This document shows positions 57,015-64,000 of a DNA stretch of 64,000 nt, piece by piece. The DNA lies in the NCBI GenBank assembly GCA_011032825.1, contig JAADJZ010000005.1, positions 1,679,001 through 1,743,000 on the forward strand. The letters run 5' to 3'. Position 1 is the stretch's first letter; every line of letters starts with the position of its first letter. The notes below the pieces were generated by a model, which was not told the origin of the DNA, made no database searches, and saw only the letters and a program-made list of their open reading frames with translations. A program made the position numbers and the translations under genes. The stretch is from Massariosphaeria phaeospora (taxonomy: Eukaryota; Ascomycota; Dothideomycetes; Pleosporales).

Positions 57015-57363
57015 TGCTCGTCATGGCGCGCGGGTTGGGTTGTTTGATGCAGTGGTGGAGAGCAGTTGGGGCAGTCGGGGGCCCTTTCGGCCGCGCGGGC
57101 CTCGAAGCCCCAGGGCAGTCGCGACTCCCGAGGTCGCTAGGCCCTGCTGCCAGACGCCAGACGCCAGACGCCACCCTTGTAGTTGGGGCCCTGCCCTGCT
57201 GCTGGCTGCTGGCACACTGCCATACCTCACCACCTGGGCAGCAGCCTGTGCTCCTGTGGCAAGCCTCTCCATGTCTCTCATGCTCACCCGCCCTTTGCCC
57301 TCCACCCCACGCCGCCCGGCGTCGCCATGAGCACTGCGGCCGCGACGACTGTTCCCCATCGCC
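57015..57363. promoter_or_regulatory. Bidirectional promoter between two Zn2Cys6 regulators
   Basis: 349 bp with a perfect triple tandem CCAGACG at 57,149-57,172 near its centre. GC-rich, no TATA box on either side. The shared space suggests joint control of the two regulators. Confidence 0.55.
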
Positions 57364-59410
57364 ATGCAGAGCCGTACCAAGGTCCGCCGCCGCGTGCTCG
57401 CGTGTGCGCGGTGTCGCAAGAGAAAACTCTCGGTGCGAGGCTTTCCTCTTCGATCACAGCAGGGCGCTGACTTCTGCTTAGTGTGATGGCAAAGTCCCTT
57501 CGTGCACCCGCTGCGTGGACGCCGGCGTTGCATGCGTTGGCTTTGATTCATCCACGCAGCGCGAGGCGCCGCGAAGCATCGCCGATTTCCTGGAAATGCA
57601 CATTGCAAGCCTCGAAGACCCGACGAGTCCGACGTCGCTGCGACGGCCAGGCCGGCCGAGCGCTGTTTTCCCCTCGCCCGCTGCCTCCCATGAGTCTGAA
57701 GGTCATGCTGGCCCCTGGAGCCCAGAGAAGTGCACCTACGCCGACGGGCTCGTCAACCAAGCCATGGAAGACATTACCCCATCTTTCCTTGGCATTTCCA
57801 AGGCCCGTCCCATCCTGAGCTGTGTGGTGAAAGGCACTCAGTTACCGTCTAAAAAAGGGCCAGTTGGCGGCACCGATTTAGACGAGAACCACCCGAGATC
57901 CATCATCAACCCCCGCCCGCTACCAAATGCCTTGGATGCTGTCGACTTCAAGACCGCCAGTGGCCTTTTCCACAATTTCCTTGACCGCGTCATCACGCAA
58001 TATCCTATCTATCATCGCAATGATGTTTCTATCGCCTTCAACTCCATCTACTACCCAGCGTCCAACCCAGGCCACGACTCTCCCCGCAATCGGTACATTG
58101 TTAGCATAATAATGGCTATTACTCTCTCCACAGCAGCACGCACCAACCAAAAACAGGCGAATGCCATGGCCTATTCCCTAGTTCGACATGCGCTGCAGTG
58201 GATTCCGGACGTTGCAACAAACGACCTGCGTGGACTCCAAGCTATTCTACTCTTGACTCAGTATATTTTCCTTAACCCGAGTATGGCCGATGTGTGGCTC
58301 TTGACGGGGCTCATCAGCCAAGCCGTAATCGATCTCGGACTCCACCAAGAATTGCCGAATGATTTGAAGATCACCTCGTTTGAACGCGACATGAGGCGTC
58401 GGCTCTTTTGGTGTGCCTGGGAGATGGAAGTGGCAGTATGCTCCATTTTTCTCCGACCCGTCAATCTCCCGATCCGGAACATCGATGTCGCGTTCCCTGT
58501 TGAGGTTGATGATACGGCCATCACACAAGCAGGTATAGACCCTTCAGGTCGCATTTCAAAATTCACCTCTCGTCGCATATGGCAGTTTCGCATGATTGAA
58601 GCAGAGATCATATCCGTCCTCTGGCACGGAGATCCCATCTTTAAAGAATATGGATCCCTTGAGCTGTGGATGCAAAAATGCGCAGCTTCTATGCTTGCAT
58701 GGCACAGTGAGCTCTACGCGGCTGCAAACGCGAACATGGACTCCTCGTTTGAGGCAAGGTGGAAGGAAATGGAGCTCTACGCCGACATCGCATATCCATA
58801 TATTATGGTGGTTCTTAATCGACCTTCTCGCCTCATCCCGAATCCAGCGGTTGAGAACCTAGTGACAGCATTTACCAATGCTGTGCAAGTCGCCGACGGT
58901 TATTGGCAACAATCCAATGCGGACTTCGGAAGGATAAAATATGTATTCCACCCCTGTCATCACGTCTTCAACTGCGCCCTTGTCTTTCTACAAGCCCTTC
59001 CGCGTTGCAAAGCGGAGATATCGGAACGATACACATACGAGCAGGTGGAGGACTGTATGGGTCGCTTCTCAAGATTCTTTTCGACAATTGCTGAGCGCTG
59101 GCCTGCTGCGGCCCGTTGCCTAGAAGAATACGAACGACTCTTAGTGCCCATTAAAAAGGAGTATGCAGATTTTGTGATGCAAAAATCGAGCTACGTGCCG
59201 CAACAGATGGCACCTCCTGCAGAGGTGGTTGATGGACTATACAGCTACCCAACAAACTTTGATGAAGCGCTTACCTTCTGGACGACTTTCAACCCTACTA
59301 GCACCGCCGATGCAGGCGACACACTTGGTGCATATGCATACAGCGTTCCTCACGACTGGAATGCCGAATTCAGTTTGAATTTCGGAGTGGAGCCTATGTC
59401 AGAAGTTTGA
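57364..59410 (+). CDS. Zn2Cys6 fungal transcription factor (fungal_trans domain)
   Basis: Two exons (57,364-57,432 and 57,482-59,410) give 665 residues. The 49-nt intron splits the zinc cluster: Cys14, 17 and 24 (CARCRKRKLSC, the last Cys being the first codon of exon 2), then 31, 34 and 41 (SCTRCVDAGVAC). The fungal_trans domain spans about 190-480 (FHNFLDRVITQYPIYH, GLQAILLLTQYIFLN, DVWLLTGLISQAVIDLGLHQ, RDMRRRLFWCAWEMEVAVC, RPVNLPIRNIDVAFPVEVDD), typical of regulators of catabolic or secondary-metabolic genes. Start chosen so that the Arg-rich N-terminus leads straight into the cluster. Divergent partner lies 349 bp away. Confidence 0.92.
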
Positions 59411-60172
59411 AAGCGCATGCCCTGCTGGCACGGGGTGGAGTACAAGCAAATACCTAGTGTCTCCGTTTATTCGACAGATGTTCCTTTTCCCTAATACAGT
59501 AGGCGACATCGGGCTCTTCACGCTAGAGCACTCAGGGGGTGTTTGGATTTTCTCCCTGGTAATTTGAGTTGTACTGATCCAAGAGCATCTTTCTGGCCAG
59601 CCATTCAAGGTCTTGGCATTTGACTTACCTATAGTTCCTTTCCCACCTTGGTTCTCACTTTTTGGTGTGTCCCAATTAAGAAAAGCATACAGAGGCGGTG
59701 GATCCACACTGACATGGTGATGATCGTTCATCGACTGCATTAGCAGTTCACAGAATCTACCACGGCGGAAATAGATCGCTATCTCATGCGCGGTGCTGCG
59801 CAATCACATGTGTCGAGATATAAGAGGTGGATGTGATGGGATAATAAGCGCTGGTCAGGGCGCCTTTGAGGCGCATGATCGAGTAGCCATATAAGCGTGC
59901 ATCTCCGCAACGTTACCGGCTCGACGGGTAAACGCCCTGCGGTGTTCGGACCTAGTCCCCACAGGCCACAGGAATATGTGGCACAGTAACCCAGTGATTC
60001 GGATTGCGGAGAAACAAGGTCTTACTGATAACACGCCAAGGGACTTATCATGGTCCTTATCTCGACATCCATATCGATATCCATCTCGACTCCATATCGA
60101 ACTCCATAAAACTCGATACCCAAGCAGTACAGCGCGAACTTCGTAAGCTCTACTTAGAGAAGACAGCACAAT
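59411..60172. other. Intergenic, oxygenase promoter
   Basis: No gene supported. 60,060-60,110 contains a short repeat of ATATCGA/CATCTCGA words shortly before the oxygenase start. Confidence 0.5.
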
Positions 60173-61287
60173 ATGGGTAGTGTCCACGGCTGCACACCAA
60201 TGGTTACTATACCCGTCATCAACGTCTCGGGTTATCTCGTAGGTGATCCAAAAGCCACCGCTGCATGTGCTGCAGCACTCCGTGACGCTTGCGAAAATCA
60301 GGGGTTCCTCCAAGTTGTTGGACATTCGGTTCCTGAAATCACCCAAAAGAACTTTCTCTACGCCATTACAAGATTCTTCGCCCTGCTACAGGACGAGAAG
60401 GAAACGTTGAGCCAAGATAACAGTCCATGCCATCGTGGTTACGAAAGAATTGGTGGACAAAAACTGGACGAACTAAACGCAGATGCCACGCCCGACCAGA
60501 AGGAAGGCTTCAGTATCAGACCAGAAAGACCACTGGGCAAGTTCTTGGCCGGTCCAAATCAATGGCCGGATGAAAATAGGGTGCCAGGGTTCAAGGAAGC
60601 GTACATGGAGTACTTCTGGTGAGGATTGACTTGATCTGTCGGTTGAAACAAGCTCACATATCTGACAAAGTTCAGGGCTGTACATTCTTTGAGTAAAGCC
60701 ATATTCCAGTTAATGGCATTGAGCCTAGGATTGGATCGAACCTGCTTTGATGCCTTCGCTGCTGATCCTGATGGTACGGAAATTTCCTTGCAACTATACG
60801 CGTTTCCACTTACGAGTATGCAGGGATATGTCTCTGTCGTGCACATCACTATAATCCAACGCCCAAAGACGCCGCGGGGCGAACTCGAGGTGTAGGAGCG
60901 CATACCGACTTTGGTGCGATAACTTTGCTGCTACAAGACACTATCGGGGGTCTGGAAGTCTTACGCAAGCCCACTGGTACATGGCATCCTGTCCCGCCTA
61001 TCGAAGGTGCATACGTTTGCAACATCGGAGATTTGATGCAACGATGGACCAACGATCGTTACCGCAGCACTATGCATCGAGTAATCAGCCCGCTGTCCCA
61101 GACTGACAGATACTCCTGCGCGTTCTTTAACGACGGTGCGCTTGACATGATTATCGAGCCATTGCCGACTTGTATTCCTGAGGGTGAAAGCCCGGCATAC
61201 GAACCGCTGAAGGTTGAAACGCATATCTTGCAGCGCTACCAGCAGAGCTATGGCGCAGGTGGCACTCATATCAAACGAAAGGCTTAG
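60173..61287 (+). CDS. Isopenicillin-N-synthase-type 2-oxoglutarate/Fe(II) oxygenase
   Basis: Three exons (60,173-60,618; 60,676-60,773; 60,824-61,287) give 335 residues. The N-terminal DIOX_N region (IPVINVSGYLVGD, ACENQGFLQVVGHSVP) is followed by the catalytic jelly roll: a GAHTDFGAITLLLQD motif (His208, Asp210), THis266 in STMHRVISP as third iron ligand, and RYS (Arg277, Ser279) which binds 2-oxoglutarate in this superfamily. The presence of the R-x-S motif argues for a 2-oxoglutarate user rather than true isopenicillin N synthase, which lacks a 2OG requirement although it also carries R-x-S. Substrate unknown. It converges with the acyltransferase gene 94 bp away. Confidence 0.9.
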
Positions 61288-61381
61288 ACGTCAAGAACCT
61301 TTGGTCGATCACACCCTATCAGGCTGAGTGATGGGGGAAATGATTGCACGTGTCCGATTTGCGCATGGAAGGATCTCTTTA

Positions 61382-62556
61382 CTACAGTACGAGCTCCACA
61401 GGATCCCCCTCGACCTCTGTCGGTCTTCCCATTTGGATGACAGCACGTTTTGCCTTCAAATCCATCACAATGTTAAACAACGTTTCGCTTCCGCTCTCAT
61501 TTGTCTCATATCGGCAAATAGCGCTTGGGGAATTTTGCTCATCCTTGAATAGCATGGTGACCTCCTCCCATGATGGCTGGTGCTTTATACCACCGATTTC
61601 GTCGGCATTGCCCGTCATCGTCTTGATGCGCACTGGTGAGTCTTTCAACCAGACAGTGTCAAATTCGCCCGGGTGTTCGAGGAGGAGATGATTCGTGTGG
61701 ACTACTCGGCCCAACGGATCAGGCAGACAGTGCGCGAAAGTCGATTTCGTGAATTCAAGTCCCACAGAAGACTCTTGGTCTGCGATAAGGATATGTGCCG
61801 AGGAAGCCATACCGTACTTTTCTAGTTTTTGGACTGCCTCCGAAGCGGAATCACTTTCAAGCGCCATCCTAAGCCCGAAGTGAACAGGCATGCGTTTTGG
61901 ATCGACACCATATACCTTGATCGCGTTTAATAGGGTACCAACGCCGGAGGAGTTGAAGCCAATCTTCCCGATGATGCCAGCTTCAGTAATCTGCACAATT
62001 GTGGGCTTGTCTGCCTGAATTATCTTGGTTACGATAAGGTTTGGTTTCTGGTCCGTCATCCACTGCACTCATCAGCATCTCTGCACTGTTTTCTCTCCCA
62101 TCTACCGTATAACTCACATCCCAGTTCTGCGCCAGGAAAGCATGTTCGTCGGTATGCCACGCCAATGCCGTGCAGCCATCGCTGAACAAGCCGAAATTGA
62201 TCTCCGTCCGCACATTCAGTGCCACAATGTCTAGCAACTCTCTTCCAGCACCATCTGCGATGCCGCGAATCTCCTCATGGTACGCGGGCCATATCTCCTT
62301 TGCATACTCTTCGAATTCCTTTCCATGTTCAAGGACTTGTGGCCATGTCTGCTTACAATTTTGTAAGAAAAGTCCAGCGTAAAAGTCGATACAGCGGCTA
62401 ACTTCCACCTTGGCGACAGAACCATGCTGGAAGCCGATCTAGACACGTTCGTTAGCCAACGATAACGACTTCCAAGTGTAGGCTTGTTGTTCGTATCGTA
62501 GCATTGGCGTCATGACGTACCTCGTATGGCGTTCCTTTGCACTCAATAATCTGCAT
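61382..62556 (-). CDS. Peptidase C45 acyltransferase, penDE-like (Ntn hydrolase)
   Basis: Three exons (62,521-62,556; 62,118-62,438; 61,382-62,062) give 345 residues, close to fungal isopenicillin-N N-acyltransferase. The start MQIIECKGTPYE|IGFQHGS, the RTEI segment and DGCTALAW at about 99-106 fit the family. Gly-Cys101 is the expected autocleavage site, leaving Cys as N-terminal nucleophile. Downstream are AQNWDW, ITEAGIIGKIGFNSSGVG, GLEFTKS, VHTNHLLLEH, FSICR-like SAICRYE and LFNIVMDL. The C-terminus ends in VELVL; it has no clear PTS1 tripeptide, unlike peroxisomal penDE. Such enzymes hydrolyse or exchange amide side chains. Family call is firm; penicillin-related activity is not established. 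Confidence 0.9.
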
Positions 62557-63176
62557 CTTCCCAATTGCGTCTTTAACCTAACATTCTTCTCAGAAGAAAC
62601 ATGCAGTCCAGGTGCCGACATATAAGCTTCCTGGATCACTACTTCTTGTCACATGGCGCCAACTGGGCGAATTAATGCCTATCGGTCCCTAGCAGTAGTC
62701 CCTCGGCAGCTTCAATGTACCCCTCACCAGCGCTCTTCCCCGCTGCCAACACACACCATGATCATCATGACCCCGCGCCGCAGTGAATCTACGCCAAGCG
62801 CTTCTGCCACGGAGGATTTTACATGCTCAACTTCGCATGTATGCATGCAAGCTTGGGCTCACGCTTTAACGCTATTGCAACTAGGGTTATGGTTGAGAAG
62901 CACTCGCGAACGAGGGACTCAGGAGGTACCACCATAGAGCTCATAGCCGAAGAGTTACGGCTAGCAGGTGCTGTTGTGGAACCAGGGCGTCTCCTTCCTT
63001 CCAAGTTGATAAGATGACTTTGCCCGTTGCTGCAACGACGTTGGAGCGCTGATCTCTTTTCCTCTCACCGAAATTGCTGACGTAATAAACAAGAGAAAAT
63101 ATAGCAACAGTTAAAACACTCCACTCACCTGCGTCTAAAACATATACACCAACTCCTCTCGTCAATTCAATTCAAC
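62557..63176. other. Divergent intergenic region
   Basis: Separates the acyltransferase and deacetylase starts. Open frames at 62,653-63,017 are unsupported. No clear TATA box. Confidence 0.5.
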
Positions 63177-64000
63177 ATGCCGGGCAAGAGAGTGCTCTGT
63201 TGCTACGGCATAGATATCGACGCCGTGAGCGGATGGTATGTTATCTTCCACTGCTATGGAAGCCATCACTGACGTTCTATATAGGCTGAACACCCGCGAC
63301 GGCTCACCTGCCAACCCCACGGATGTCTCTCGCGGCATCTTCGGTGCAACCGTGGGTATTGACCGTCTGCTCAAGCTCTGGGACAAGTACAACATCAAAG
63401 CCACATGGTTCGCGCCCGCGCACTCTGTGGAGTCGTTCCCCTCGCAAATCAAGAAGATCATCGACAAAGGTCATGAGATCGGTCTGCACGGGTACACGCA
63501 CGAGTTAGTCAGCACGTTGAGCGAAGAGCAGCAGCGAGACGTCCTAGCCAAAAGCATCAAGGTCTTAACCGAGGTCACTGGCAAGAAGCCGAGAGGATGG
63601 ACTGCGCCTGCTTGGTCGACGTCCAACGAGACGGTCAAGCTCCTGGAGGAATTTGGAATCGTAAGTCCTCGCAGCTTTCTCTACCCTCAAAGTGTCAGCT
63701 GCTCAAGCGTCCCAACTCCGCCCAGGAATACGACCACTCCTTCATGCACCACGACTCCCAACCCTACTTCCTCCCCGCCCCCCACCTCACCCCGCTCGCC
63801 CCGACAAACACCGCCCGCGCAGCCTCCACCTGGATGACGCCCATGGCCCCGCTGCAGTCCTCCTCCGTCGTCGAAGTCCCCGCGAACTGGCACCTCGACG
63901 ACTGGCCGCCCTTCCAACTCTCCCTGACGCAGGCCTCAACCCACGGCTACGTCGACACGGCAAGCGTTGAGCGGCTCTGGAAAGACCAGTTCACGTACTT
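63177..64000 (+). CDS. CE4 polysaccharide deacetylase (NodB-type), truncated by window end
   Basis: Exons 63,177-63,235, 63,285-63,660 and 63,726 onward; the last runs off the window. The first exon carries CCYGIDIDAVSGW with the Asp of NodB motif 1. Exon 2 has the metal-binding HGYTHE (motif 2, H-x3-H) preceded by KGHEIGL, and RGWTAPAW (motif 3). Exon 3 continues with EYDHSFMHHDSQPYF. There is no signal peptide. This matches the cytosolic peptidoglycan-deacetylase/allantoinase-like branch of CE4 rather than secreted chitin deacetylases; substrate is probably a small amide. The C-terminus is not visible. Confidence 0.88.

Noticed and set aside
48948..62556. ILV3 as part of a penicillin-type cluster (valine supply)
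   Set aside because: ILV3 is a housekeeping gene in most fungi and unrelated genes lie between; proximity alone is not support.
1..64000. CRISPR array, bacterial operons, tRNA or rRNA genes
   Set aside because: No spaced repeat array; introns and organisation are fungal; no tRNA cloverleaf or rRNA was recognised by eye (a tRNAscan run would settle this).

Overview
The window is chromosomal DNA of a filamentous ascomycete. Genes carry short spliceosomal introns (45-102 nt, GTRNGN...YAG, with CTRAC-like branch sites). Two strongly AT-rich blocks are packed with transposon relics that carry the C-to-T/G-to-A signature of repeat-induced point mutation (RIP): stop codons from Arg, Gln and Trp codons, Asp to Asn, Glu to Lys, His to Tyr. 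Fot1/pogo-type and chromovirus relics plus AT/GC-equilibrated compartments point to Dothideomycetes, probably Pleosporales. This placement is inference; no rRNA or marker gene is present.

Layout. (1) 1-24,960: gene-free AT-rich block holding Ty3/gypsy chromovirus relics (gag with zinc knuckle, RT, RNase H, integrase, chromodomain), at least three lineages of Fot1/pogo-like DDE transposons, one further DDE transposase tail, and three inverted-repeat elements (MITEs), several nested with readable empty sites. (2) 25,000-30,880: a zinc-finger protein with a SUMO-like fold and an atypical Ras-like GTPase. (3) 30,900-34,150: a second AT-rich block, where a full-length Fot1-like element sits inside a MITE. 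(4) 34,200-35,270: a GC-rich repeat cassette with palindromes, minisatellites and a large inverted repeat. (5) 35,600-64,000: a gene-dense stretch: an RxxIY-motif protein, a PEX11-type peroxisome protein, a small unknown protein, coronin, a GPI-type cell-wall protein, an F-box pseudogene with two frameshifts, a But2-like secreted protein, dihydroxy-acid dehydratase (ILV3), a GH17 beta-glucanase, an acidic unknown protein, two divergent Zn2Cys6 regulators, an isopenicillin-N-synthase-type oxygenase, a C45 (penDE-type) acyltransferase and an edge-truncated CE4 polysaccharide deacetylase.

The most interesting functional neighbourhood is 55-64 kb: two divergently transcribed Zn2Cys6 regulators, then a non-heme iron oxygenase lying tail-to-tail (94 bp apart) with a penDE-type autoprocessing acyltransferase, then a deacetylase. 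These fold families resemble the last two steps of fungal penicillin synthesis, but no peptide synthetase is visible, so a shared pathway is only a hypothesis. The most informative structural material is the nested transposon record in the AT-rich blocks.
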